Positions 24,873 to 37,556 of a stretch of 64,000 nt of DNA are shown piece after piece. The stretch's first letter is position 1; each line of letters opens with the position of its first letter. The translations under genes and the position numbers were made by a program. Source of the stretch: Vespula vulgaris (Eukaryota; Arthropoda; Insecta; Hymenoptera; Vespidae); NCBI RefSeq assembly GCF_905475345.1, contig NC_066600.1:3194501-3258500 (forward strand), read 5' to 3'. The notes beneath the pieces were generated by a model. That model did no database searches. It saw only the letters and a list, made by a program, of their open reading frames with translations, and was not told where the DNA came from.

Positions 24873-25440
24873 TCGTGTATAGGTACCTGTGCATACGGTC
24901 TCGAGCATGGAGAAGGCATCAATACTTGATGTCTCGACTCCTCGCTCTCCGCTTTCATCTGCCTTCCTCGTCTTTTTTTCTTCTTTTTTCCTTTCTTTTT
25001 TCCTTTTTCTTCTTTTTCCTATCTCTTCTTATACCACTTCTCCTTCGCCCTTTTCCTATCGGCTCCCCGCAGCAATAGGGTAACGCTCGGATAGGATACG
25101 GCTCGAGGATTATATTATTCACAATACATTAAGCACTTTCACAGTGGCCGCAGAATGATTCGTCGCGATCTGTCGGAAAGACGTTCGTCGGAATTTCGGT
25201 GAACGTAGAAGTGACTTTGCTTCTATCTCTTTCTTCTTTATTTCTTTTTTCCTTTTTTTCTAGCCTTCGTAGGAAAAGATCTATAAGAAATTGTCTATTA
25301 ATAATCTCTGCGTTTCGTCCAGTACAAGTCGAATTCGTTGATGAATATTTTATCAGTTTGAAGCCATCCAATGCGATTTAATTTTAGAACGAATTCTTCC
25401 GACAGCGTTGATTTTATAACATATATACCGAAAGAGAGAA

Positions 25441-25442
<2 letters not shown>

Positions 25443-25480
<38 letters not shown>

Positions 25481-25492
25481 AAGAGAGAGAAA
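25443..25492 (+). repeat. (GA)n microsatellite
   Basis: GA with one GGAGAAA interruption. Confidence 0.9.
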
Positions 25493-25837
25493 GCATGTTT
25501 TTTTAATGATATTTCACTCCTATTCTTTCCTTCCCCAACGTGGCCGTGCTCCGATAATCGTGCATTATTAATATCGCAACGCGCGTTTACACGTCGACAC
25601 TAATTAGCATACCTATCGCGAACAAAAGATAGGCCAACGGGAATTTTGCGCCAGGAACACACCGGCGCTTGATATACGCGCGAAACAAAACAGCGGAACG
25701 CGTATTCTAAACGAATTATTTACAGCCGAGTAGCGCGCACGATCGGGAACCGCAAGCGGAAACACGCGGGATAACGTGCGCGTTAAAGTTTCGGACGGAT
25801 ATCTGGTATTCGCGTAATTAACGAAGCGTTATTTATA

Positions 25838-25875
25838 TAATAATAATAATAACAACAACAACAACAACAACAACG

Positions 25876-25921
<46 letters not shown>
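25838..25921 (+). repeat. AAT/AAC trinucleotide compound repeat
   Basis: TAA, then about eight CAA units, then about 15 TAA units. Confidence 0.9.
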
Positions 25922-25923
<2 letters not shown>

Positions 25924-26072
25924 TGAAATAATGATAAAAGAAAATTTGATTCGTAAAATCGGATAAGAAGGTGCCGTATATATGTGTGTTAACGTCGACC
26001 GTCCGTCCGTCCGTCCTATCGTCGGGTCTCCTTATTATGTTAATATTCCTGCCCCTGATGTTTTTTTCTCAG

Positions 26073-26363
26073 GGAGACCAAGTGGAAGGGACACGCGTGC
26101 ACGCTCTAAGGTACTCGTATTTCGATTTTTGCGGCTCCTTTGGTACTGCTCCTCCATCTCTCTTTCGTACGGTAACGAAGCAGCGAGGCGAACGAACCGG
26201 CAAGGCGATTCGCTACGCGCGTCTCTTCGCGCTTCTCCGTGCATCCTCCTTTTATCGGATTGGAAGTCTGCTGCGAGAGACGAGACGAGAAGAGAAGAGA
26301 AGAGAAGAGAAGAGAAGAGAAGAGAAGAGAAGCGAAGAGAAGCGAAAAGAGATAGATAGAGAA

Positions 26364-26396
<33 letters not shown>

Positions 26397-26405
26397 AAGA
26401 TATAG
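26073..26405 (+). other. candidate alternative terminal exon after a strong acceptor
   Basis: tgtttttttctcag ends at 26072. Reading on in phase 0, the phase left by the hth exon, gives an open frame GDQVEGTRVHALRYSY and onward for 111 codons before a stop. The last third is translated AGAAG and GA repeat. A donor-like AAG|GTACTC occurs 43 nt in. No polyadenylation signal was seen close behind, and no protein family is recognised. Confidence 0.2.
26287..26345 (+). repeat. (AGAAG)n pentanucleotide repeat
   Basis: About eleven units, the last ones with AGCGA variants, running into a GA tract at 26368-26400. Confidence 0.9.
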
Positions 26406-26664
26406 TCGCCGACCGAACGAAGCTTAGAGTGGATCCGGATTTCACGGTCTTCACAGACGGTATCGTTCCCCGTCTCTTACTTCTCCTCCTTCCCCTTTAC
26501 CAAGCTCGTCCTTTTGCTTATTTCTTTGTCCTTACATGGCGACTTCCGAGCGGCCGACTCTCCTTCGTTCTCATCGTCCCTCTATCTCTGCCATGCGTGC
26601 GCGGCAGAGGAACTAGAGGAAAGGGCCCAACTACCTTCAACGAGTAATTTCGTTTCTAAAAGTA

Positions 26665-26753
26665 AGAGAAGAAGAAGTAGAAGAAGAAGAAGTAGAAGAA
26701 GAAGAAGAAGAAGAAGAAGAAGGCTTCTTCTTCGTCTTCTTCGTTCTTCTTCT
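26665..26753. repeat. head-to-head GAA and TTC arrays (hairpin)
   Basis: A GAA array on the left joins directly at about 26723 to a TTC array on the right, so the strand can fold on itself with nearly no loop. Confidence 0.75.
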
Positions 26754-27523
26754 ATAAGGAAAGCAATTCCTTCACCTTGTTGAATCTAAGATTCAGGATG
26801 GTAACGATGGAAAATCTTATACCTATATCGATGGTTGTCGTTACCATAACAGGCTGGTTACATTAATCACTAGGCATTCGTTACCTAGTACTACTCGGTC
26901 TTTCGCCACGACGATTGAGACGTTAACCGTAATTTCCGACGTACGAATTCTTACCGACATAGAATTTTAAACGCAATTTACTTAAACCGACCCTTTATAT
27001 CCTTCTTATATTATGTTTCTTTTACGAGGAAAATTCGAAAAGAGTATAAGGACTATGATTCGTTATAAAGAAGATAAACGTTCGTTCCATTAGCGTATTA
27101 GTTTCGATGAACGACGATCGCTAAAAAGATGAGAGCAACGAAATGTCTGAAAATCCAAGGAGATATACGACGAAAGATTCTCTCGGTTAGTGGACGTCAA
27201 AACAAGCCTCTTTCTCTTTCTCTCTCTTTCTCTCTCTATCTCTCATTCTCTCTTTCTTTCTCACTCCGCACGGAGAATCCACGAAATGGGTAGAAACCAC
27301 CACTACCACCACCTACTCGTCTCTCAACCCCCTCTGCACGCTCGCGACCTCGACCATCCTTTAATTCAGGCTGACAGGTGAACCACCTCCTCTCCTTACC
27401 CCTCTCCTACGATTCCTACCACCTACGCTATCCCTCGGGGTAAGATAGATCCGTTCCTGGGATTTCCTACGGGATCCGGAGGATCTTATATCACGGTCGA
27501 CCATCTCTATATAAGCAATCCCA

Positions 27524-27574
<51 letters not shown>

Positions 27575-28059
27575 TCGTCTTTGCCTCATCCGAATCGCCT
27601 ATAGCACTGGCATTCGATCTGCTGGGAATTCAGGAACGTTTCCTCTCGACGAGCTAACGCGACGGAATTACGTGTCTGTCTTCTTTCTCTTTCTGTCTCC
27701 TTCTCCTTCTGTCTCTCTCTCTCTCTCTCTCTCTCTCATTCTTTTTCGTATAGTTTAAAAGAATCTTTATAAATTCATTGATAATAAATCGTGATTCTTC
27801 GATAAAGTTTATAGGTCTCTATTCTGTGATATAATCATTTCGAAAAGATATGTAATGAACGACGGTCAATGAAAATAAAACTTTTCGAAATGATCTAATA
27901 TATCATGCGTTGGTATTGTACATAAAGGTATTTACGTAAGAGGCGGCATCATGCAAAGTTTCTTGCGTAATAATTAGTATCGAAGGATTCTAACGGCAGG
28001 TCTTAGACCATTAATTAATATACGAGCAACGGGAAACCTACGTTCTACTGTAATCGTCA

Positions 28060-28094
<35 letters not shown>

Positions 28095-28797
28095 CTCCCT
28101 CTCACTTCTTCGCTCGCACTCTCTGTTCACACCAAATTAACGCCCGGCCATAATGGATATATAATTCTGACGTAGCTACTTAAGGCAGCAGCCTTCCGTT
28201 GAACGAACGTAACGTTAGGTAAATGGCGTAAGCCCGTAGTATTGCGTTACGGCATTTACAGGTAGAACTAACGATGGGTGTCGTTCGACAAAATTACCGT
28301 TTAATTATCGAACCGAATTCGTAGATGGGAAAGGGAGAAAAATATGAAAAGAAGAAAAAAGGAAAAAAAACAAGAGGAGAAAAGAAGAATGAAAGAGAAG
28401 CAAAAAAAGAAAACGTTCGGACGAGAGAATAAAAACGGACGTCCCGTCGTATTAATAAAGAATAATAAAGAAAAAGAGGTAGATGCGGACTGGGGGAGGG
28501 TAGAAGGGTGGGAGGGAGGGAGGAGAGATCGAAAATTCCGACTTTCTATCGGCAAGACATATCTCCGTTGGATAATCAGGATTCATTCGTGTTCGAGGAG
28601 GAGCCTCGCTCGAGGGACATCGTGACGGCACGCTCGCTCGAATTCGCTCGCACTCGCTCGCTCGCTCGCTCGTTCGGAATGCCGACGTCAAATTGCATTA
28701 ATCGTAATATCGCGAGATATGGGCCCGCGTTACGGGGAGATAATATCGGTAAAAAAGATTCCGCGACGTTGTGCATGCTAATTGGATAAAAATCTCT

Positions 28798-28813
28798 TCT
28801 CTCTCTCTCTCTC

Positions 28814-28863
<50 letters not shown>

Positions 28864-28883
28864 TCTCTCTTTCTCTCTCTCTC
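28798..28883 (+). repeat. (CT)n with CTTT interruptions
   Basis: About 85 bp. Shorter CT runs precede it at 27524-27571, 27715-27737 and 28065-28092. Confidence 0.9.
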
Positions 28884-29205
28884 GCTTTTTCTTTCGAAGT
28901 AAAAGTCGAACTCAAAGTCGACTCTCTGGAATCGTCGAGCGTAGAGAGAACACGACGCGATAGGGATCGACTTTCGCTCCTTGCGAGCGTCACTGTAGGT
29001 AAGGTACTACGTTTACGTACGAGAAACGAGGAATAACGATTTTACAAAGAGCCTATCTCGACGTGGCCCCTTCGCCCTCTTTACTTCTCCTTTTTCATCC
29101 GCGTGCACGCACGATTATGCCGGCGCATTACTCGCCACGTACGCGTTCGTAGAAGTGAACGTGTGTTTGTGAGAAAGAGAGAGATAGGACGCGTTCTCCG
29201 TCCTT

Positions 29206-29241
<36 letters not shown>
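29206..29241 (+). repeat. (TCG)n trinucleotide repeat
   Basis: Twelve pure TCG units, CpG in every triplet. Confidence 0.95.
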
Positions 29242-29246
<5 letters not shown>

Positions 29247-30089
29247 TGAAGGGAGAAGGATGAACGTTAGCAAGGAACCATTAGTCATGATTAGGCCGTT
29301 GACATTGACGCCGTGGCCTGGACACTCGTAGCTCCGTGGAACTCCGATGGAGTTCCTTTGATAGGCGCGAGCCGTGCCGCTCGCTCGTTTCCTTCCCTCT
29401 CGTCGTCTTATCTCCTACCTATCTGCCGGCGTCAGTCGAAGCACTATGATTTAGGAGACGTTCCTTCCTACCTCGGCTTAGCTTCGAATCGTATCGCCTG
29501 GCTTCTCTTCTCTCGATACGCTATTTCTTTTATCAAACGAGAATCAAACGTACATACGTCGGACTTTTTATTATACTTTTTCATATATTTTCCTAATTAT
29601 CTATCTTGAAGGAATTATCTCGAACGATTGTATACGATACATACATACATATATATATCTCCTATATATGTATATATCGACCTTAAGGAATCGACGTTGA
29701 ATACTTAAGAGCAATGTCAGGATAATTGCGAATGCGTACCGAGAGAACGCGGCATCTTTCGAGTATTCGAGCGACGTCTCGCACCACCGTACTGCACCTA
29801 CCCTACGCGAGTCTTCCCAGTCTCTAAAGCTCCTCCTGAACGGCTTCCACCACCGTCTCTTCCCCTCTCTTCCTCTCTGTCCCTTCCCTCCGCCTCAGGA
29901 GGAACGAGCAACGAGCAATTTCATTACTGCTTAACGCCTGTCATAAATCTCCGTGAGCGCCCTTCTCCCCACCCCCAACCCTTGTCGTCCACCGACCCAG
30001 CCGAGCTACCACCAAGACTCCCTTGTTTCTCTCTATCTTCTCTTTCTCTCTTACTCGTTCCTTCGTATCAAACTGCATTTCCTCTATCC

Positions 30090-30090
<1 letters not shown>

Positions 30091-30141
<51 letters not shown>
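30091..30141 (+). repeat. (CT)n microsatellite
   Basis: About 25 pure CT units. A GA tract with interruptions is at 30576-30637. Confidence 0.9.
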
Positions 30142-30145
<4 letters not shown>

Positions 30146-31420
30146 AACTCCATTTTATCTTTTTCCTCGCTAGCTACTACGCGACGAACTTTTCCATCCT
30201 GTATTTTCTTCTATCTTCTTTCTTTCTTTCTTTCTGTATTCCGTAATCTCTTCTTTTATCAAGGAAAACTGTAGATGTTTGCAGGAAACAGGTGAATCTC
30301 TTTGGATTGAGTTTTTTGTTTCCGTTTTCTTTTTTTGTTTTTTTTTTGTTTTTTTTTCATTTAACAGAAAAAACGCCGATAGTGTATCTCGAATCCTTTC
30401 ATTCGGTGGAAGGAACTATTACTTCATAAATTTTCTCATTTTTTGATTTCTCGAAAGTCGAAGATAAATCTTTGATAAATAGAATAAATTTTAACATTTA
30501 TCAAGAAGGAAGATGAGATCATCTTATGAGAAAGAGACTGATAGAGAGAAGGAGAGTTTCTGGGAAAGTAGGAAGAGAAAGGGAGGGAGAGAAAGAGAAA
30601 GAGAGAAAGATAGAGAGAGAGAGATAGAGAAAGAGGGATGGGTGCAATAGGGTGCTCATATTCCCGGAGCAACTTCCACCTCGCCTTACCTTCCGCCGAC
30701 CCTCACCCAACGGGACCGTCTTCTTCTTCAACGGGCGAAATTGTCGTTAGACGCTTCATTTACGCTCGCTCGCTGAAATTCAACGAGCGCGACGTCGGCG
30801 CCGCGCTGATAAATCACGCACTCCGCTTTAAACGTTCCACGCCGCGTTTCATCGCTGTCTCTGTTTCCCTCCTCCCTTGTGCTCCTCTTTCTCTCTATCT
30901 CTCTCCTTCTCTTTCTCAGTATCTATCTATCTACCTATCTATCTTTTTCTCTACTTCAAGGATCTTATCCTCATCTCTTGAAATGAAAATGGGTCATGAA
31001 GAAAGGTCGATAAAGACGATCGTACCATTTAGATTACAGTAAATTTCTGTTTAATACTGTTTTGTAATTAAGAAATTAAAAGGGACAATGTTTCTTCGAA
31101 GTATATTCAACGATAGATAAGTGTATCTGTCAAGTCGTACGGTTTCTTTTCGTTGGTGTAAGATCGTTTCGAGAAGATCGAGGAGGGGTGATATCGAAGA
31201 AGGGAAAAAGAGAAAGGAAAAAAAATAAAACAGGAAAGAGAAGAAAAGAAAAGAAAAAAGAGGAGAAGAAAAGAGAAGAGAAGAGAAGAGACGAACGGAA
31301 GCGAGAGACTCGCGCGAGTCCTCGTCGTCCGTCGTTCGGTCGTGGCAACGAACAAGAAAGAAGAAACGAGTCCGGTTCGAGATTCACTTCTTAAGTCTCT
31401 CCTCTCGTTCTCTCTGGTAG

Positions 31421-31564
31421 GATCGGAATGCAGATGGCATTGTCCCGGGGCGCCAATGGGTTTCGCGGTAGAGTCGGAGGCGTTGATGAGCCGGCACGGT
31501 CCACGGATGTTTTCTACGGTCTCGAGCTTGAGCGGGCCACGAAGTGCCCGCCTCGTTCTCACTC
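31421..31564 (+). other. candidate cryptic exon with good splice signals
   Basis: A pyrimidine tract (cctctcgttctctctg) leads to gtag at 31417-31420, and a donor ACTC|GTAAGA starts at 31565. The 144 nt between are unique GC-rich sequence, open in the frame that reads GSECRWHCPGAPMG, which would need a phase-1 entry. In the phase left by the hth exon it hits a stop after 16 codons. It may be a poison or non-coding exon, another transcript, or chance. Confidence 0.25.
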
Positions 31565-32051
31565 GTAAGAGACAGCGGAATGTGCCGCGCCGACTTCTCG
31601 CTATACGTGCCAGCAAAAAGCATCCTTGTTCTCGCTAACGCTTCGAAGATCCTCCGTCGGCGACGATAGCACGGAACGCGACATGAGTTATCGTCTCTTG
31701 CTCTGGCTCGGAGCATTCCTTGTGCTTCGACGAAATTGATTAATTTCTGGAAATCGTAATGACCTCTCCCTTGATCCTGTGATTCTAGAAAGGTGAGATT
31801 CTTGTCTCTCCTTTCTTTCTTTCTTTTTCTCTCTGTCTTTGTTTCTTTTTCTATCTTTTTCTTTCTCTATCTTTATCTATCGAGAACTATTCTGTTTAGC
31901 GTGGGAGGATCATCAACGATGCGTCGAAGATAGTTCAGCGCGTAATCCGAGACGGTCCGTATAATATTCTAGAGAGCAGCCAATGTCGGTACATAGCGTT
32001 CTTGCCTTCTCGGTCTCCCCCTTCTCCTCTTCTTCTTCTCTTCTTCTCTTC

Positions 32052-32093
32052 CACCACCACCACCTCCTCCTCCTCCTCCTCCTCCTCCTCCTT
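32052..32093 (+). repeat. CCA then TCC trinucleotide repeat
   Basis: Four to five CCA units, then about nine TCC units. Confidence 0.9.
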
Positions 32094-32680
32094 CCCTTTT
32101 TTCTCTATTTCTTGCCTCTTCGTATAAGATTACACGGGCGCCGCGAGTATGCATCGTGAAGCCGGACTACCTGTTTGGTTTACATTGTTAGAGAGTATCG
32201 TACGGTTGAGTTAATCATGCGAGAAGAATCGATCGGGATACGATACAGTGAAATCTGCGGCGAACGGGACCTGTCCTCTTTCTCTCCTCTTATACTACTC
32301 TTCTTCCTCTTTTCATTGTTTTAGAAATATCTAGTTTTCTTTCATCAAAGATCCGCCGTGAAAGAGCAATTTTTATTTCGACTTTTCACTTTATTCGAAT
32401 GATAAAGGGAAAGCAATTGTCGCGCTATCGCGGTCAACCTTACCGATAAATATAAAGTTTTACTTGTTTTTAAATAGCGTTCGTTCGTTTATAAACCGAC
32501 CATTAAATATTCCATAAGAAACGTTGAACAAGCGTATCGGTAACGTACCGATTAAAGAACAGATAGTGTACCTTCTCTATAGAAATACCAAGTCCTTTTA
32601 ACTCTTTTAACAAAAAGAATGAAAACTTTGAAGGGACTCCGCCATTCTTCCTTGCCGTTTTCACGCCTCGAAACTAATTT

Positions 32681-32701
32681 CGATCGATCGGTCGATCGAT
32701 C
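32681..32701. repeat. GATC-rich near-palindrome
   Basis: Two blocks of (CGAT) units meet at a central GG, nearly self-complementary. Confidence 0.6.
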
Positions 32702-33540
32702 AAGAAACGCTTCTTACTATAGTACCTACTACTACTTCCTTGCAGTCAAGGAGTCAGCCGATTCCACGTATCGTCGAAGACGCGCTCGTAAGATTCTGTT
32801 TGGACAAGCGGTCCTTTGTTCGACGATGATACGCTCGGCGAACCCTTTTGTGACTCGCCACGCTTCGAGCATGCGATATAACGTGGGTGTCTCGAGAATT
32901 CGACCTTGAAAGATAGGCAACTACGATGTACCTTCGTCCACTCAGGAACGAAATAAAGAAGAAGGAAAGAAAGAGAGAGATAGAGAGATAGATAAATAAA
33001 GAGAGAGAGAGAGAGAAGAAGGAACCCTCCGGATATCAAAAACTGTTTTTGGTGTGAGAGGCGAAAAAAAATTCGTCGAACCAAACGAAATACATATCCG
33101 TATCCGACCGCAAGCTTCCATTTCCGGTGAGCCGCCACGCGCGCACTATATTTCCGAGACATTTATCCTGAGTTTATCCCCGGGCTAGAAGACGGTATCG
33201 ATTAAGAAACGCGGAAGGACCCGATGCGAAGGGACTAGAAAGGAATCTCTTTTCCCATATAATACCAAGAGTCGATAGATCGTACCACGTGATATCACGA
33301 GTAGAGACGGCTTCTGTCGGAGTGACCAGCTTCCTTCGAAATTGGAAAGCTCCAAGGTATCTTAGATAAAAGTGATATAACTGATTGATGATCATCCGTG
33401 ATAATTATTTAAAAAAAAGCAAAAAATATCTCCTTGCTTACGTAATCTAATCGTATCTAGGCAGAGATATACGATCAATCAAAAATAAAAATCCCGGTTA
33501 ATTTTTTCTTTTTTTTCTTTTCTCCCTCCCTTTCCCTCTC

Positions 33541-33542
<2 letters not shown>

Positions 33543-33586
<44 letters not shown>
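33543..33586 (+). repeat. (CT)n microsatellite
   Basis: About 21 pure CT units, followed 100 bp later by a GAC array at 33691-33727. Confidence 0.9.
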
Positions 33587-33588
<2 letters not shown>

Positions 33589-33872
33589 GTCGGAGAAAGA
33601 ACATCAGGGGAATGCGAAGAATCGCGTTAATTTTCGGTTTCTCGAGTTCTCCTCGTTGGTGAACCGAGAGAAATCGGATAGGAATCGAGCAGACGACGAC
33701 GACGACGACGACGACGACGACAACGACGGGCAAACGGCCAATCAAATTCCATTCGAGCCGAACTCGGTTATCTCCCTCTCGATCTCGATTCTCGACGAGT
33801 ACGAGATAGATAGATCGTTGGAATGTTCTCGTCGATCCCGAGACTCTCTTTCGATTCCGTATCTTTCAGACA

Positions 33873-33933
<61 letters not shown>

Positions 33934-33985
33934 GTAACAGAAAGAAGACAAAGAAAACAATAAAGAAGAAGAAGAAGAAGAAGAT
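33873..33985 (+). repeat. (AAT)n then (AAG)n
   Basis: About 20 AAT units to 33933, short unique sequence, then AAG at 33965-33983. A GAA/GGA purine tract follows at about 34100-34188. Confidence 0.9.
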
Positions 33986-35165
33986 AAAAAAAAAAATAAC
34001 TTGGACGAGCGATTTGGAGCTTTTAACGGTGGCATAACGCGTTAATCCGCGACTCGTCGGGGATCTCGCGATCCCCTCGACTCGATTTTAAGAATGTCTC
34101 GAAAGAAAAAGAAGAGAGGGTGGAGGAAGAGGAAGAGAAGAAGAAGAAGGAGGAGGAGAAGGAGAAGAAAAGGAGGAGGAAGAAGAAGTGAGCCTTGACG
34201 ATGGCCGAACGTCGTTTCTTTCTTTACGAGCGGGACTCGCGAAAGTTAATTAAATCCGCCTCGGCGATGAGAGCGTTCTTCGTCGGACTACTTCGTAGGA
34301 CTTCGTCGGGACTGAGAACGCTAAGCTTCTGATTTATAGACGCGGCGTTAATCTCTGGCCCTCTTTTCTTTGGGATTATTGCGCGGGAGATTACCGAGGA
34401 GGTTCCTTGGTGGACCCCGTTTATATTTCACCGAACTCTCTTTCTCTCTTTCTCTCTCTCTCTTTTTCTCTCTCTCTCTGTCTGTCTTTTATGTACCTAC
34501 GCTTCATTTTCGACTGGCTCCTTAATTTCATATAATTACGTAGTACGATATAAATCGTTCATTAATTCTTTCCAATTCCGCAATGTATACACGGGACGCG
34601 TGTACCGGGATAACGCGTTTCCCGGATAAACGTCAAAACAACGTAACGAATCGCGCGGACTATTGCGAGACAGCTGGGACACTAAATTACCAGCCGGTTA
34701 CCTCGATCTCTTGTAGTACCAGGCGTACCGAAAAAAAGTCCAAAGTTAAAAGGAGAAAGTGGTCGGCACCGTAAGAAATGAAAGAAAAAGAAGGCGAGGA
34801 CAAGAAGAGGGAGTTAAAAGGAAGACGGACAAAAAGGAATGGAGAATCGGAGCAAGAGGGAAGGAGAGATAGATAGATAGAAAGAAAGAAAGAAAGAAAG
34901 AAAGGAAGAAAGAAAGAAAAAAGGAAAAAAAGGAAGGAAGAAAGAAGGTTGGATGTCACTCGTGGGCCCCCGAATCGCCATCGTCGTCGTCTCTCGTTGT
35001 TCGCCGGCGAATCGGCCGAGCTTCTGCGGGAGATAAATTTGAAAAGCGACAGTGCCTAGCTGTGTGCTCCCGCCGCGACACGAGAAGTGGATGTTTTCGA
35101 GGGCGTCGCGCGGTGCATTGTTTGCCGTGAGAACCCGCTGCGGAGATGCGCAGAGAGATATTGCC

Positions 35166-35172
35166 GAAAGAG

Positions 35173-35213
<41 letters not shown>

Positions 35214-35217
35214 GAAG
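35166..35217 (+). repeat. (GA)n with GAAA interruptions
   Basis: About 50 bp of purine on the + strand. Confidence 0.85.
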
Positions 35218-37324
35218 GACCGAGCCGTGGCATCGATCTAGTCGTCGGTTCGGCCGGGGGCGGAGCAGGGACACAGGTGCTTCTCCGTATCTACGGGCTT
35301 AGCGTCTCTGAACCACCACCACAAGCTCCGGAACCATCTCTGCGAATCAGCCTTGATGCTGCCGAGCACCAAGCTGCTCCACATTGCGTCCCTACCAATT
35401 CGACTTTGAATGAAACTTTATTCGGAATATCGTATCGTGTTCTTTCATTGTTTGAAAACAACTGATATTTGGAATGAACAATTTTTGAAACGTCCTCGAA
35501 ACTTTTCCAAGTATACGTCTTTCAAAACCAATCGAGCTGTGTTGGGTATCTTGGTAGCTAGCAAACTTTGAGATTCCTTTTCTTCGTTCTTTCGTCGTAG
35601 GCTTCGTCGGCTTCGTCGTCGTTGTCGCCGTTGTCGTTGTCGTCTTTTCGAGCGAGGATCGCGACAATTACGGAACGCCCGAAAGATTTATAGGGACGAC
35701 GGAACGGGCAAAGGGTGTCGAGCAACGAGTAGTAGAAGAAGAAAGAGAAGGGGAGCACGGCCGATGTGGACAGAACTTTCGTCCCGAAGAGTCGCTCGTG
35801 AATAAATTAGAATTCGAGTATCCGCGGTGATGTATAATGTAATGGATACCGACGGTGCGCGCACAAGAGAGAACGAGAGAGAGAGAGAGAGAGAGAGAAC
35901 AACGAAGAGTCGCCGCCGGCGAAACGGTCGGCTCACTCTGATTAATTATTTCGGTTTAAAACAGATACTAACAACCTTCGTCGCGGTCCCAGCTTCTCGG
36001 AAGAAAAGAAAACTTCTCTCTTTCTCTTTAAGGATATTTGACGCGATTCTGCCGTAAGAAATTTCTCTCTCTTTCTCTCTCGTTCTGTTTCTTTCTTTCT
36101 CTCTCTCTTTCTCCTCGATCGTTGATGGAGCGGTGATGAGGCTAGGAACGCGTACAGGGACCCTTCTTCTCAACAGGTTTTCGAGAATCCGATAGAGATC
36201 GTACATTTTCTGGGCCCGCATACGTGAACCAGCACCATCGGAAACCTTTTACTCTTTCCCTTTCTCTTTCTCTTTCTCTTTCTCTTTCTTCTCTTTCTCT
36301 TTCTGTTCTTCCTTTTTTTTCTCTCTTTCTTCCTTTCCCTTCCTCGACCCTTCTCTACTCCAGCCCGTTGCGGTGACAAGCTCGTCGATCTCTCGCCGAG
36401 AAAGAGAAGCTCAGGCAGATTCCTGTTTCTTCGATCTGGTTCAGGATATCGTTGGCGTGTTCGTGTCATTGGATAATATCTTTGTGGATGTCCCCGGGAC
36501 ATCTTTACGATCCGAACGTGATTACGATCGTTTCTCGCGTTTATAACTATTATATCGAGGTGGTGCTTGATCGTTGATTTATCCATTTCTTATTCCTTTT
36601 CAATTCCGATAGATAGATCGGCCGATTATTATTTTACTTTTACCGACGGCAAATATGTACGTCTCATTTATAACACGTAGATATAAATTCGACGGGTAAT
36701 TTAGTAACTAGAAATTAGGTATGCATTGGATATTACAAATCATTCGATTTCGCCGATTTCGTTACGGGTTACTATATCCTGCGTTCGATGACTCGCGTAA
36801 TTAATTGCCACAAACGCCGGTCATAGAATGAATTATTTCTTCGGATTTGCGATTACTTTTGAGTTACGGGTGGGGTTGGGTCGGAGGTGTTGGTGAAGGT
36901 GGGGATGGGGTGGAGAGGGTTGATAGGGGTACTAAATGCATCGATAATAATTAATCAAAGTCGTTGTTTCGTGTAATAAAAGATAGGAACAAAAGAGATT
37001 ATTTGATAGTGCAGGTAGATAGATAGATAGATAGATAGATGCTTGAAATCTATAATAAGTTAGAATCAAAGCAAATTTTTCCTTCGACGTGGTCCAGTCG
37101 TGGTTTGGTCTTCATTTTTTTTTCTCCAAACCAAAGGACGACTTCTCTCAAAGTTCTATCCTACCTCGGTACAAGCTATATACAAGCTCGACGATATTAT
37201 TCCTCGGAGGGGCACAAAAGTGGCGCGTTTTTACGATCGGATGGAGGCACACGGGGCTCTGAGAAATGATGGAGTCGCCTCGGCTCGGCGTCGAGAAAAT
37301 AAGGAGTCGGAATAAAAGGAACTG

Positions 37325-37470
37325 GGAGTGAGAGAAAGAGGAAGAGGAGGAGGAGGAGGAGGAGGAGAGGGAGTGAAAGGGAGGAGAATAGGATGGGGAG
37401 GAACTACGGAGAGGAAGAGAGAGAGAGAGAAGGAAAAGAAGATGAAGAAGAAGACGAAGAAGACGAAGAT

Positions 37471-37501
<31 letters not shown>

Positions 37502-37556
37502 AAGACGAAGATGAAGATGAAGAAGAAGAGAAAGAAGAATATGAAGGAGGAATAGA
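37325..37556 (+). repeat. 230-bp purine tract (GGA, GA, GAA)
   Basis: GGA array, GA run, then long GAA/GAC array, nearly all purine on the + strand. A GATA tetranucleotide run lies upstream at 37014-37040. Confidence 0.85.

Larger units (their letters stand above)
26760..31380. other. intronic unique sequence with scattered CT runs
   Basis: The stretches 26760-27190, 27740-28060, 28120-28320 and 29240-29940 are non-repetitive and could hold regulatory elements. No motif cluster strong enough to name was seen. Confidence 0.4.

Noticed and set aside
24840..24890. CT run followed by TATAG|GTACCT
   Set aside because: Good pyrimidine tract but the following donor is poor; the tract is explained by the microsatellite.
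28970..29006. TGTAG|GTAAGG as another ratchet site
   Set aside because: The upstream tract is not pyrimidine-rich and the donor is not the usual GTAAGT.
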